Assembly (NCBI GenBank): GCA_030159075.1
Contig: BROG01000240.1
Coordinates: 788,501-852,500, forward strand
Reading direction: 5' to 3'
Source of the DNA: Atrina japonica
Taxonomy: Eukaryota > Mollusca > Bivalvia > Pterioida > Pinnidae
DNA: 64,000 bases
The number at the start of each line of letters is the position of its first letter. Within the stretch, counting starts at the first letter, position 1. Below the pieces are notes generated by a model, which was given only the letters and a program-made list of their open reading frames with translations, was not told where the DNA came from and made no database searches. Of this stretch, positions 37,331 through 48,529 are shown piece by piece. The position numbers were made by a program, and so were the translations under genes.

Positions 37331-37885
37331 CATGTATATGTCACGAGGAAGTTTTACATGTTCCTGTTACAAAACAGCTTGGATAATTTTATCTTCAGGG
37401 GTAACACCACATAACTCTGTCTGTTTTTCAGCAAGTCAGTTAAATGTTGCATGCCATTCACTGTCACAGATTACAGTGAATACACAAGACTCAATTTGCG
37501 ATCTTAGTTTCACATGGTTATAAAAATGGGAGCCAATTTTCAAAATTTCAGGCATTATTAGCCATCATGGATTACACTGCAGTCCTTTAAATAAAATCCA
37601 ACAGCTGACATATTCTGTCAGGTCTTTCTATGAAAATCAATTGGTAAAAGTGTCAGCTACTTTCACTTCTATTCAGGAAAAAATGCTGGTTTCTATGTAC
37701 ACACAAGGTTCAGCAATACCTTTTTGCTGGCTTAGGCTACTTTACATAATTAGCAACAGTCCTCTATTTGTTGCAGATATATGTAAAGAATTGTAATTTT
37801 ACTACCATTTTGATACAAGAAATTTATATAACAGTGGCTATACATTTGTAAGTTGTAAATTATGGTCAACATTTTTTATTTCTAG

Positions 37886-37990
37886 AAAAGAGCAGATGGC
37901 CAAATACTGTTTGACAAAGTGTGTAATCATCTAGACTTGGTAGAGAAGGAATATTTTGGTCTGTCATACAGAGGAGCCCAAGATGTAAAG
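37886..37990 (+). CDS. EPB41/cora: 4.1 gene exon 2: FERM F1
   Basis: It is bounded by TTTCTAG and GTAAGA; 35 codons, phase 0-0. It reads KRADGQILFDKVCNHLDL then VEKEYFGLSYRGAQDVK. The G-x-x-L-F-D-x-V-C-x-H-L and E-x-x-Y-F-G-L patterns are standard for the F1 lobe. Its 3' boundary opens into a 66-bp tandem-repeat array that fills the first 300 bases of the next intron. Confidence 0.95.
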
Positions 37991-38009
37991 GTAAGATCTG
38001 AGACTTGAT

Positions 38010-39340
38010 TTACACACTGTCCATCAGGGCTCAAGAGACTGGGGAAAACAAGCAAAATATTGCCATTGGATTGTCAATCTCACTTCCCATCAGGGCTTAA
38101 CAGACAGGGAAAAGCAGGCAAAACATTGCCATTAGATTGTCAAGCTCACTGCCCATCAGAGCTTAACAGACTGGGAAAAACTGACAAAATATTGTCGTTA
38201 GATTTTTAAGTTCACTGTGCATCGGGCTCAACAGACTGGGAAAAGCTAACAAAATATTGCCATCAGATTGTCAAGCTCACTGCAGGGGTCAAGAAAAAAA
38301 TTTGAAACCACTCGTCCGACGGGCAAGTGCTTGACAGAAAGTACTTGTCCAAAATGAAAAACTACTCATCCAAAGTTTTCAATTTGTATCCACATACTTA
38401 AACACATGCAGTTTCTTATACTACCACTGCACTATATCTTTAATTGTATGCAAAAAAAACTGAAAATAATCTACTGTTCTTTATATCTTTTCCCCTATTT
38501 TGACTTTCAATTTTATAAATTCAGTTTATAAATTCTTTACATTAATTGCATTTTTATGTTATAGACTCCCAGATCAAGGCCATTTTTGGGGTATTTCACA
38601 CAATATATATATTTAAAAATATTTTTCAAGCTTTTATTGACAACCCCCCTTTTACTGTTCATACAAATTAAGCAGTTTACTTTTCTCCAATCTACATATC
38701 TCTCTCTCCCTATCTGATTTCTTCTTATATCTCACTCATTTCGTCATCACTCTTTCTGACCGTTATCTTCCTCTCTCTGTGTCTTAAAATTGCTAGCCTA
38801 ATGTAGTAGAAATTGGCCTGAGGCTGAAGTAAAGTATTTCATATGCTCCAACTTGCGGTTTCAGTTTCTAACTGATAATGCTCCGACTTTTTATTAATGA
38901 GATGGGTGGTGTTTATTTTTGTTTCCGTCAAGATATATTTTTTTTCCCTCTGTGACCAGCTTCGCTATTTGAGCCTTTGAAAAAAATTGGGGCGCTTCAA
39001 CTGCCTACCGACCACTGCCATTTTGTTACTGATGTTAATAAGATAAGCCAGTCCCGGATTTTATTTTTTGGATTGTGTCTAGAAGTACCGTAACCAGATA
39101 GGTTTTCATTTCGGGTTAGCTCATAACATTAATTAATGGATACATTGTAGAGCAAAAATTATGTACAGATTTTAACTTTTGATTTTAGCGCTATTCTGAA
39201 ACCACTGCCATTTTCAAATCAATAGCCGATTTTCACTTGTCACAGACGAGTGGTTTTCTTGAGCCCTGTCACTGTCATCAGGGCTTATCACACTAGGGAA
39301 AATAAGAGAAAATATTGCCCTTAGATCATCAAGCTTTGTC
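38010..39340. repeat. 66-bp tandem repeat array split by an insertion
   Basis: CCATCAGGGCT at 38021, 38087 and 38153 and a diverged copy near 38219 give a strict 66-bp period. The array continues at 39269-39340 on the other side of a 986-bp element. Confidence 0.92.
38283..39268. mobile_element. 986-bp TIR element with 6-bp target duplication inside the 66-bp array
   Basis: Left CAGGGGTCAAGAAAA...CCACTCGTC; right GACGAGTGGTTTTCTTGAGC then CCTG: inverted ends. TCACTG occurs at 38277-38282 and 39269-39274. Because the host is a regular 66-bp repeat, the uninterrupted sequence can be reconstructed. No transposase frame; non-autonomous. CAGGG ends resemble hAT, but a 6-bp duplication is unusual for hAT. 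Confidence 0.9.
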
Positions 39341-40725
39341 TCAGTAAAACAGATACAGTATTTGTGATAAAAAATAGAAACGAAGTAATTAAAAAAATTA
39401 ACATGCAGATTCAGCATTTGTGCTATCGTTCGCCACATTCACATTTGGCGAATCTTTAAAAAATTGGCGAATGAAATTCTCTTCTGGCAAAAATCATTGG
39501 GGAATGAAAATTTGGAGCTGAAGTGTTCTTTATAATTTTTGAAAATGATAATTCCCTGCAAATACGCATTTCCAATCTGCTTGTGTACAATTAATCCTTG
39601 GGTTTATTCCACACCTGTACATTATTTTGACAGTATATAAGGCCTCCGGCCTCCTGATGTGTATACAATAGGTAAACTGCTATTTGTCACACCTAATTTA
39701 ACATAACTGCAAATCATCCTGTCTTTTGTCTTACCCTAATCAACATCCATGATGATAATTAATTCCTTATAATCCATTAATTAGATTTACAACTCGGAAA
39801 TTTCACCCCATTTTGATATGACAAACAAAGGACTAACGATATCCGGCCGCTTGTGTGCTTGTGTCATGATCAACTACTTGTCTCATTATCAGAAAAAAAA
39901 TGTTTACCACCCCAATTACACTGACAAAATGTGAAATAAAAATGAAAACGGTCATAACTTAACCCGAAAAGAAAGAGGTAATGTGTATGACACCGTTTGA
40001 CATGTACACACAACCACTAGTTACTGCTAAGTTGGTCTTGAAAATATTTAATGCAATGGACAAAAGCTAAAATATATATTTATATATAAATTTAAATGCA
40101 ATCAACATTTGGTAGAATTTTGTAAACATTCCACTTCCAGGCCAGAAAATGGGATTGATAAGTTATTAACTTGAATGTGTCTCTATGGATATGTACTTAC
40201 ATTAACATGATTAATTTCTATTCCAACTAGCACTTTACATTTATTTTTTACTTTTTCTTTATAAGAATTAAATATTTAGAGTAATGGAAACCATGAAAAT
40301 TTAAGTCATAAAGGGACTCTACTGCAATAATAATGATAATAACTAAAAAAAATATGATTTTTAAAAAAAAATAATAAAAATCTTTGATTCTTTACCTGAT
40401 TTTGTAATGATTGACCTGTAGAAAAAGATGTTAGGAAAATTTAAGTCCGTTTACAATATAATTGGAATTTAGATTCTTACTGCTCCCCTTTTTTATAATA
40501 ATGTATGATAATTTCCAACTATTGAAAAAATCTATGAGTATTTAAAAAAAAGATCTTTTATTTTGGCCAATGAAAAAAGTCTTGATTTGTCGGATTCTTT
40601 AAAGCTGATTGTTATTTACACTACCTTATAAGTTATTTTATTTAATGGGAATCAAGGAAATATGTTAATATTCACTGTATTATAGCATGAATACAAGGAA
40701 ATAGTAGATGTTGAATAGATTCTAT
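39341..40725. other. Intron between exons 2 and 3, plain part
   Basis: AT-rich, with a GGCGAATC(T/A) motif repeated near 39447-39475; no additional exon seen. Confidence 0.5.
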
Positions 40726-40727
40726 AT

Positions 40728-40819
40728 TTAATTCATTAACTCCTTGAAAAACAATGGACTCTTCTGTAAATCAATGACTTAGACCATCCCAAATGTGTCT
40801 TTAGGGTTGAATAAGTTAA
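40728..40819 (-). mobile_element. TTAA-ended micro-MITE, variant A
   Basis: TTAATTCATTAACTCCTTGA...GGTTGAATAAGTTAA; core CTGTAAATCAATGACTTAGA. Confidence 0.85.
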
Positions 40820-40922
40820 AATTCCCAGTTATAAGTAATGATTTGGAACACATGAAAACCTGATTTTTCAAGCTTTGTGTTTGCTTAATATGACAAAGGT
40901 TTATATATTTTGTAAAAATTAT

Positions 40923-41140
40923 TTCTGGGCCTCTGTGGCCAGAGCATAGCATTTTTAATCTCTCAGTCTCTCACTTCAAGTCAGCACAGATTTGAGTCTC
41001 ACTTTGTTATAGGACCAGATTAGCTAATTTGCAGAAGGTCGGATACTTTTCAAAGTACATTCTATGAGTTTCCTCCTTAACCAATAAAAACTGGACTTCA
41101 TCGTAAAAGTGAAAAATTGTTGAATGCGACGTTAACCACC
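40923..41140 (+). mobile_element. SINE family 1, diverged
   Basis: GGGCCTCTGTGGCCAGAGCA head, TCAGCACAGATTTGAGTCTC, and tail GTGAAAAATTGTTGAATGCG then ACGTTAACCACC. It ends about 60 bases before exon 3. Confidence 0.78.
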
Positions 41141-41201
41141 TTTAAAAAATATTCACAAAAAACCAAAAACAATTCTATATTCATGTGTTAATTGACAAAT
41201 G

Positions 41202-41244
41202 TATTGGATAAATCATGAGAAGAAAATTGCAAAGCAAGTGAAAG
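41202..41244 (+). CDS. EPB41/cora: 4.1 gene exon 3: FERM F1, conserved Trp segment (5' boundary non-canonical)
   Basis: Forty-three nucleotides read YWINHEKKIAKQVK and end in a phase-1 donor, AAAG then GTAGGT, which matches the phase of exon 4. The segment is the FERM signature W-(I/L)-x3-K-x-I-x2-Q-V-K-G, so homology is clear. The 5' edge is the problem. Reading frame and phase require the exon to start at about 41202, but the preceding dinucleotide is TG and an in-frame TGA lies at 41193-41195. The nearest downstream AG is at 41218-41219; using it (exon start 41220) keeps the frame but deletes YWINHE, including the conserved Trp. The start given is inferred from homology, not from a splice signal. 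Confidence 0.78.
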
Positions 41245-41592
41245 GTAGGTAGATGATAATTATTTCTCCCATGGTTCACCAATTTTTTTCTTCTTTTTTT
41301 ACTGGGAATGATTTCCTTGTTAACCCCGAGGGTGTTGACAAACTACATGTGTTATGACTCCACAATGCCATTTATGACATAGAACTTCTATTGCTTCTAG
41401 AATGCAGTACATAATTATGTCAGAATTCTTTGTCTCAGTAGCAGTAGATTCTATTAGTCTTTAATTCTAATTCAGTGATCGTTAAAATAAAGAAAAATCC
41501 ACAAGCATATTGAATATCCTATTTTAAGTGTTAAAAATTAAATAAAGATCATGTATAAATGGTTTTTTTTCAATGATTTACCTTTTTTTCAG

Positions 41593-41668
41593 GTGGAACA
41601 TGGGTATTTGAATTTGCTGTGAAGTTTTATCCACCAGAACCTTGCCATTTGAAAGAAGATATCACAAG
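41593..41668 (+). CDS. EPB41/cora: 4.1 gene exon 4: end of FERM F1 (donor carries an extra G)
   Basis: The acceptor is CTTTTTTTCAG. Two bases complete a Gly codon from exon 3, then GTWVFEFAVKFYPPEP and CHLKEDITR, closely matching the F1-F2 junction of 4.1 proteins. The conserved Arg should be split AG/G with exon 5, so the coding part must end at 41668. The genome there reads ACAAGGGTCATT, so the only GT donor lies one base further on (41670). Using it adds one base and shifts the frame of everything downstream. A 7-bp target duplication of a 2.25-kb element begins two bases after that GT. Confidence 0.9.
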
Positions 41669-41678
41669 GGTCATTTAT

Positions 41679-43928
41679 TAGCAACCCCAGCTCGTATCGA
41701 TAACGCACTGGAATTAATCAAATTTTTATGTTCATGGTTTTAAAGTCTAAACTTCAGGCATCATTTTATTTCAGAATATTTATATATTATATACCATCTG
41801 AAAGAGAAATAAATGTACTTTCCAATGATGTGTATTTCGTTGCTTTTCATTAGTGTAAATATGATGATTAAGAGTTAAAAATTCGGCACATTTTTATCGA
41901 TACCGCTTTGGCTGCAGTAACGGACGAGCAGTCCGATGGGCTATGATAATCAAACTCATTGCGAGTGCCTAAATGTTAATGAATATTCATGAAATTTTAT
42001 ATCCAATCAAAGAATGAATTTTGCTATGCCACGGATTGCACAAAAAAAAAATGTTTATATATTTTGTAAATAATTCATTTCTGTATTGCACTTTTGTTCA
42101 CTCTAAAAAGATCGTGTTCCAACTTAAATTTTGACATAATCAACATTCTACGACATGATTTACTATCTCGCATCGAGCGTCAAACTTTTTTAGTGCACCG
42201 GTCAAGTCAGACCCACGCTTCACTTGGCGCCATTTGGATTCTCACTGAAAGTGGAATCCGCTACATAGGACCCACATCTATCATGTTTTAATTACAAATA
42301 TAAACAATTCAATGTTTTGGCTTCTGAAAAAATGATAATAAGTCTTTTAATGAACTTTTTGGACAATCGAGTCTATCGCTAATTTGCTATGACCGAGAAT
42401 TAGGTCACTCAATGCACATAAATAACCGAAATATTTTAGATAATTATGAGTTTTGATGATGTCTGAACTAAAAAAATAAATCCTGAGCATAAAATTACGG
42501 TGCCTTTGGTAAAAAATTCATATATTGAATTTATGACCGATATTGGAGACCAAAACGCTGGGGTGAACTGTGACTAACTAGACCTAAATTATAAAACTTT
42601 CTAAAAAAATAGCCAGTAGCACAAAAACATGATACAATCGAAAAATTTTACATCTAAATCATTAATAAATTACTGCAGTAGACTCTGTATGTATTTTAAT
42701 TGTGAAAACAAAATATAGTTAACTGAATCTACACTTGACTAATTTTTGAACCCTGGCTAGATCTACTTTATTTATATCTCCAGGATTTTTTTTTTCACAA
42801 ATCATAAATGTTAGATAATTCGAATTTCTAGTAAGCCTATTTTTAGATGTATATCCCTGCCAGGTACTAACATCAGCATTATATAAAACTAAGTCACCAA
42901 ATTTTCTCATGCAGTTCTGATCAACCTCAATTTTTTTCATGATTCTAAGGAACCCCCCCCCCCAAAAAAAAATTATTTACTTATTTGGTTTGCATATTGA
43001 ATGAATAAATTTGTGTATAATCCTTATTATATATATTGCTCATTTGAGAAATCCTCATAAATATTTGAGTATGTACTGACACAATTCTTGACCATGAATG
43101 GATTTACTGATTACAGGTACCATATTAAGTTTTATGCAAAAATTTATTGTGAGTGATTAAAAATAATAATATTTTACCCTATCAGAAGCACAACCTCTGT
43201 TATAGGATTTGCCTGTATTTCATACATTTTGTCATACCAGTATTCAAAAGTAATGAAAATAAATTAAAAAACACGTACTTGTATAAGAAGTTTGTCTACA
43301 TATGTATACATAATTAGTACATTTTTCCTTAATCAAATTTATATAAAATACACAAGTCTGTAGCCTATAAGGTTAGATAAAATGAATTTAATCTGTTGAT
43401 CTGAAGTTTTAACTTCTATAACTTCTGACAATAAGTTTTTTATAAAATTTTCTTGTTCATTTTTTCACTAAGAAAGAATGTTCATAACAGTTTTTGACTG
43501 TAGAAATAGATTCAGCATGAAAAAATCATGTTAGGTACAGAAGTGAAAGATAACTCATAAATTTAAATGAAAATAGATCCATGTATACAATTTTGCATTT
43601 TTGTTCATTTTTACAAAAAAATAGTCGTTGACCTTTTTTTGACAGGATGGAAAAATTCATGCTGGGTGCAAAATTTTAGAAAGATTTCTCAAGCTGAAAA
43701 AAACCTGAAAATGTGTTCGTATCGGTTCCGCGACATGCAGCCTCCTTATGTACTAGTACAACAAATTCCAGTAAATGGCCGGATTTTCCAAAAAATTGGC
43801 ATAACTTTTGACACACTTAAGATATCTAGATAATTTAAACTGTTTTGAAAAGGGTTTAATTAGCTCTACAAGTTCATTACAATGTTAAACAAGGTAGATC
43901 ACTTTAAAATTTTGAGCTGGGGTTGCTA
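41679..43928. mobile_element. 2,250-bp TIR element at the exon 4 donor
   Basis: Perfect 15-bp terminal inverted repeats TAGCAACCCCAGCTC. Direct 7-bp duplication CATTTAT at 41672-41678 and 43929-43935. The interior is AT-rich, without a long open frame, so non-autonomous. I cannot assign a superfamily. It starts 11 bases after the last coding base of exon 4. Confidence 0.9.
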
Positions 43929-43935
43929 CATTTAT

Positions 43936-44670
43936 CACTCTTGTATTTTGATATCAATATTTTAAGTCCCTACTGAAGAAATTGGGGGAGGAAACTATAT
44001 ATTGCTTCTGTCTGCATCATTTAAGGTTTTGGACACTTGGTTAGTTTTTTTAGTTGCTTTCCATTCAGTAAGATATTATTTAAGGTGATATTTCATTTCA
44101 AGGTCAGTAAATTGTCTAGGAATTTTGAAAATTGGTCTGAAAGATGAAATTTTATAAAAGTTGGGGGACTAAATGTTTTTGATCAGATATATAAAATCCA
44201 GTGACTAAGTTTAATGAAGATTTGTTATAAAAATAATAAACAAAATTAAGTTGACGGAGGAGGAGGGGAAATATAATCTTATATGGTAGTTTTGGTCAGT
44301 AAGAATTACAGATTAGTATATGAAAAGTTCAGGATTTTTCCTTGGTTATACCATTACAATTTCTTTTCACCCATGTTCATAAAAGAAGAAAGAAGTGGTT
44401 CATTAACCTATGGTAGAATATTTCAGCTGTAACAAATCTGAAAAAAATGTCCCATTTGGTGCTTGTTGTGATGAACAATATACATGTACATGTAAGAAAT
44501 CAATACATAGAAAAAATACAGAAAGCACAGTAAGTGTTAAAGATGTGAAACCAACATTATTGTTGAACTTAATTACTTTATATTCTTACCATGACCATCG
44601 ACCTACTCTTTAAATATCAGTACGTGTTGTATTATATCAATTGTATTCACAGATAATTAAAACTTCTTTT
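43936..44670. other. Intron between exons 4 and 5, right part
   Basis: AT-rich with no recognised repeat; short open frames lack support. Confidence 0.5.
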
Positions 44671-44681
44671 TTGTTTAACAG

Positions 44682-44726
44682 GTATCAACTGTGTCTACAG
44701 ATCAGGGCAGACATATACAATGGAAG
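44682..44726 (+). CDS. EPB41/cora: 4.1 gene exon 5: start of FERM F2
   Basis: A short exon of 45 nt, acceptor TTGTTTAACAG, donor GTTTGT, phase 2 at both ends. After one base that completes Arg it reads YQLCLQIRADIYNG and then AG, which pairs with the first base of exon 6 to encode Arg. This corresponds to the Y-x-L-C-L-Q-x-R-x-D-I-x-x-G-R-L-P-C helix that opens the F2 lobe. It lies 754 bases after the right end of the TIR element that fills most of the preceding intron. Confidence 0.93.
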
Positions 44727-44777
44727 GTTTGTCATTTCATCGATTTTTGTACTCTTGATGTGACCAAGTATTATATA

Positions 44778-44960
44778 CTGTGGAATCTCGTTATCTCGAA
44801 ATTCATGCAACCACCCCTATTACTTTGAGATATCCGGAATGCAACATAATCAAAATTTTAACGTATAACTAGTCTATCTATTAAAATCAGGACTTGCCGT
44901 CCAACTTTGACGTAACTGAAATTTAAACTCATCTGATTTCGACATAACAAGATTCCAATG
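44778..44960. mobile_element. TA-target MITE, type C
   Basis: CTGTGGAATCTCGTTATCTC at the left and ACATAACAAGATTCCAATG at the right, between TA dinucleotides. Confidence 0.78.
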
Positions 44961-45442
44961 TACCTGGAAATTAACTGTAATTATCACAATTAAATGTGTA
45001 TAATGTTGTTGGTATATCATAGCTTGAGACAGGAATATCATTTCTGTTAAAATTGACATGGCATGTTAAAACTAAGGATGTGGTCATATGACTCACTTAA
45101 TAGGATGAAGAGAATATGTATATTTCCCACAATAAAGTGTTGTTGGTCTGCTAGCCATCTCTAGAATTTCTAAAATACTAACTTTAGAGTTTTTATTTAA
45201 CTCAAATGAAACTTTCATTTTGCAAATTGAAGTGTTTGCACATGTCCAAAATGTAAATAAGATAAAAAAAAAGGTTAGACAGTGGCTACATTGGCTAATA
45301 ATGGCAAGGTGAGCCCAGGAAGAACACACACACATAATTTGCTGTAGTCTTATGATCAAATGTACATAAGATAGATAATCAATACTGGTCTGTTATCTCT
45401 ATGATGAAATGTTATAAGGTGTGATACTGACGTAACCAAATA

Positions 45443-45620
45443 CAGTAAACCTTGCTTTAGCGACCACCTGTGTATAAAGATCACCCGGTCATAAAGACTC
45501 GTTTTTTGCTGTCCCCAGTAGTACCATTTGTGAATAAATCAACCTCTATATAAAGACCACCTCTTCTAAAGACTGGTTTTGTTGCATCCGTAAGAGGGTC
45601 TTTATATAGAAATTTCACTG
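45443..45620. mobile_element. TA-target MITE, type A
   Basis: CAGTAAACCTTGCTTTAGCG...ATATAGAAATTTCACTG with flanking TA; the interior ACCACCTGTGTATAAAGATC is family-typical. Confidence 0.85.
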
Positions 45621-45751
45621 TATACAAAAGAAAACCAATATTCAATGCAGGCAAGTTATTTATATGACTTCTACAGTCTTATTCATGACTACAATTTTGC
45701 GACTTTCTGAAATGCAATATATACATGTATTTATTTATTTTTTTTGGACAG

Positions 45752-45925
45752 GTTACCATGCTCCTTTGTTACACACGGTCTGTTAGGGTCTTATACAGTC
45801 CAAGCAGAGATGGGGGACTATGATCCTTCCAGTGATGGACCAGACTACCTGAGCGAATTTGATTTTGCACCACATCAAACGCCCGAGTTGGTCCAAAAAA
45901 TTCATGATCTACACAAAACACATAA
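45752..45925 (+). CDS. EPB41/cora: 4.1 gene exon 6: FERM F2
   Basis: The acceptor is TTTTTTTGGACAG and the donor GTAAGT (CATAA then GTAAGT); 174 nt, phase 2-2. It reads LPCSFVTHGLLGSYTVQAEM, then GDYDPSSDGPDYLSEFDFAP and HQTPELVQKIHDLHKTH. The LGSY-x3-Q-x-E-x-GDYDP motif is diagnostic of the 4.1/coracle branch of the FERM superfamily. Confidence 0.97.
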
Positions 45926-46350
45926 GTAAGTCACAGGAGATATGCTATCAGTTTGAAATTAATTCACGGTACCAATTTTACTTTTAAAATACTGATATAT
46001 TTTTGCTGTTCCAATTGATTCATTGTTATTTTCATTGACATATATTTCTGAAAACTAACAAAAAATAATATTCATTGCACAGGCGTTTTATTTATTTTTA
46101 TCTCCCCCCCCCTCCATTTTCAGTCAAAATTTACCAACTGAATTCAAATGACAATAAATTTAATGAGATACTTGTGTGTTTTCAACAAGTTTTTTGCATT
46201 TTAAAAATTTCCAATTTCAATAAAATGTTACAAAAATTCCCAAATTCAGAAAGCCCATGCCCATTTCCCAAAAGAGTATGGCAAAATTCCTGCATATGTA
46301 TACTGTTGTATTGTTGTCAATTGTTACAAAGTATGCTCTCTTTATTTCAG

Positions 46351-46438
46351 GGGCCAGACACCAGAAGAGGCCGAATTGAACTTTTTAGATAACGCAAAGA
46401 AGTTAGCAATGTATGGAGTAGATTTACACAAGGCTAAG
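46351..46438 (+). CDS. EPB41/cora: 4.1 gene exon 7: FERM F2, second signature
   Basis: The acceptor is TTTATTTCAG and the donor GTAAAC. One base completes Lys, then [20 protein letters not shown] followed by YGVDLHKAK; 88 nt, phase 2 to 0. Together with exon 6 it fits the second band-4.1 signature (H-x9-E-A-x3-F-L-x2-A-x2-L-x2-Y-G-x-D-L). This is the long F2 helix facing the F1/F3 clover. Confidence 0.97.
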
Positions 46439-46748
46439 GTAAACTACCGGACTTTCACATTATAGATGTTGTAAGATGACTACTTATACATGTTTAATTT
46501 AAAGGGTTTGTACTGTAAGGCAAAAGGTACAAAATCATTTTGATCAGTTGTCAGGGTATTGAAGATTTTAAGGCTTGATTTAATAATTTGCAGAAGTCTT
46601 AAGAAAGTGAAAATACTTTCCTGAAAATTTGCATTGATTTCTTTATGTACCTGCTGATTAGAACAAAATTAGTATTTCTAGAAGAAGAGTAAAAGATGTA
46701 CACTAATTTTGACACTAAACTTGACCATTTGTTTCTTCTATATTTCAG

Positions 46749-46901
46749 GATACCAATAATGTAGATATAATGTTGGGGGTGTGTGCAAGTGGACTTTTGA
46801 TTTACCGAGATAAACTTAGAATAAATCGTTTTGTGTGGCCAAAGATTATCAAACTGTCCTACAAAAGAAATAATTTCTATATAAAAGTTCGTCCGTCAGA
46901 G
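46749..46901 (+). CDS. EPB41/cora: 4.1 gene exon 8: FERM F3 (PH-like lobe)
   Basis: The acceptor is TATATTTCAG and the donor GTGAGT; 51 codons, phase 0-0. It reads [40 protein letters not shown], then [11 protein letters not shown]. The D-I-x-L-G-V-x-x-x-G-L-x-(V/I)-Y, the L-R-I-N-R-F-x-W-P-K and the I-x-K-x-S-Y-K-R-x-x-F-x-I-K patterns are textbook FERM F3 strands, the surface that binds tails of membrane partners. Confidence 0.97.
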
Positions 46902-47010
46902 GTGAGTGTATATAAATATGTTTAAATACACCTTTTTTTCATTTTATAAAAATTTCATCTTTGGTTTGTACTGAGACTTTGTAAAGGTATGTGTGTACCG
47001 TAGTTACTTT

Positions 47011-47227
47011 CAGACATTTTGAAATAGAAAAAAATTTACTGGTCAACCGGACCAGTGAATAAAGGAATTTCACTGGTCAAAGAAAATTGTTTACTGGTCT
47101 GTATATACACAATTGAAATGATATGGAAAATTACTGATCATTTGGACCAGTTATCAGATAGATTTCACCAGACTTTTGTAAAATTTACCGGTTTTTCTGG
47201 TAAGACCGGTGAATTTAAAAAACTATG
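47011..47227 (+). mobile_element. ACTGGTC hAT-like MITE, copy 3, 8-bp target duplication
   Basis: 217 bp, the same length as the copy at 35448. Duplication GTTACTTT / GTTACTTC (one mismatch). Begins CAGACATTTTGAAAT, ends TTTAAAAAACTATG. Intron between exons 8 and 9. Confidence 0.9.
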
Positions 47228-47235
47228 GTTACTTC

Positions 47236-48455
47236 ACCATGTGACTATTGAAAAAATGAGTATATCAATGTGACTGAAGATAGAAACTATATCATTGTGA
47301 CTAAAAATAAGATATATCAGTGTGACTGAAAGTAATAACTTTATCAATATAACTGAAAATAACGACTTTATCAATGTGACTGAAAATAATGACTATCAAT
47401 GTGACTGAAAATTGATTACATCAAATGTGACTAAAAATAATGGCTACATCAATGTGACTGAAAAGAATAACTTTATCAATGTAACTGAAAATAACAACTT
47501 TATTAATGTGACTGAAAATAATGGCTACACCAATGTCACTGAAAATAGTAACTGTGTCAATGTGACTGAAAATAAAATTTATATCAATGCGACTAAAAAG
47601 AATAACTTTATCAATGTTACTGAAAATTGATTACATCAGATGTGACTAAAAATAATGGCTACATAAATATGACTGAAAATAGTAACTATATCAATGTGAC
47701 TGAAAATAAGATTTATATCAGTGTGACTGAAAAGAATAACTTTATTAATGTTACTGAAAATAATGACTTTATCAATGTTACTGAAAATAATGACATTATC
47801 AGTGTGACTGAATATTGATTACATCAAATGTGATTAAAACTAATGGCTACATCAATGTGACTGAAAATTGACTACATCAAATGTGACTGAAAAAATGACT
47901 ACACCAATGTGACTGAAAATAATGTTTAAATCAATTTGACTGAAAATAATGAGTGTATCAGTGTGACTGAAAATAATGATTTATATCGATGCGACTTAAC
48001 ATAATAACTTTATCAATGTTACTGAAAATAATGAATATCAATATTACTGAAAATTGGCTACATCAAATGTGACTGAAAATAATGACTACATCAGTAAAAC
48101 TGAAAATAATTACTGCATTAATATTGCTGAAAATAATGACTACATCAGTGTGACTGAAAATAATGACTTCATCAATGTGACTGAAAATAATGACTGCATC
48201 AGTGGGACTGAAAATAATGACTGACTACATTAATTTGACTGAAAATAATGACTGACTACATTAATTTGACTGAAAATAATGACTGCATCAATTTTGCTGA
48301 AAATAATGACTGACTATATCACTGTGATAGAAAATAATGACTACTTCAGTGTGACTGAAGAGAATGACTACCATCAATGTGACTGAAAATAATGACTGTA
48401 TCACTGTAACTGAAAATAATTACATCATCAATGTGACAGAAAAAAGTGACATTTG
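47236..48455. repeat. 27-bp tandem repeat array, 1.2 kb (about 43 units)
   Basis: Units of ATAATGACTACATCAATGTG plus ACTGAAA. Because 27 is a multiple of three, plus-strand frames run on as N-V-T-E-N-N repeats, but the array lies between exons 8 and 9, which join in phase without it. Not coding. Confidence 0.95.
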
Positions 48456-48529
48456 AAACCTTTTTAAATGCTTATTTTACCCTTGCGGTGAAAATGATAT
48501 ATTTCATATATGTTATCTTAATTTTACAG

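Noticed and set aside
47412..47818. Plus-strand frames of N-V-T-E-N-N repeats
   Set aside because: They are the translation of a 27-bp intronic tandem repeat; exons 8 and 9 join correctly without them.
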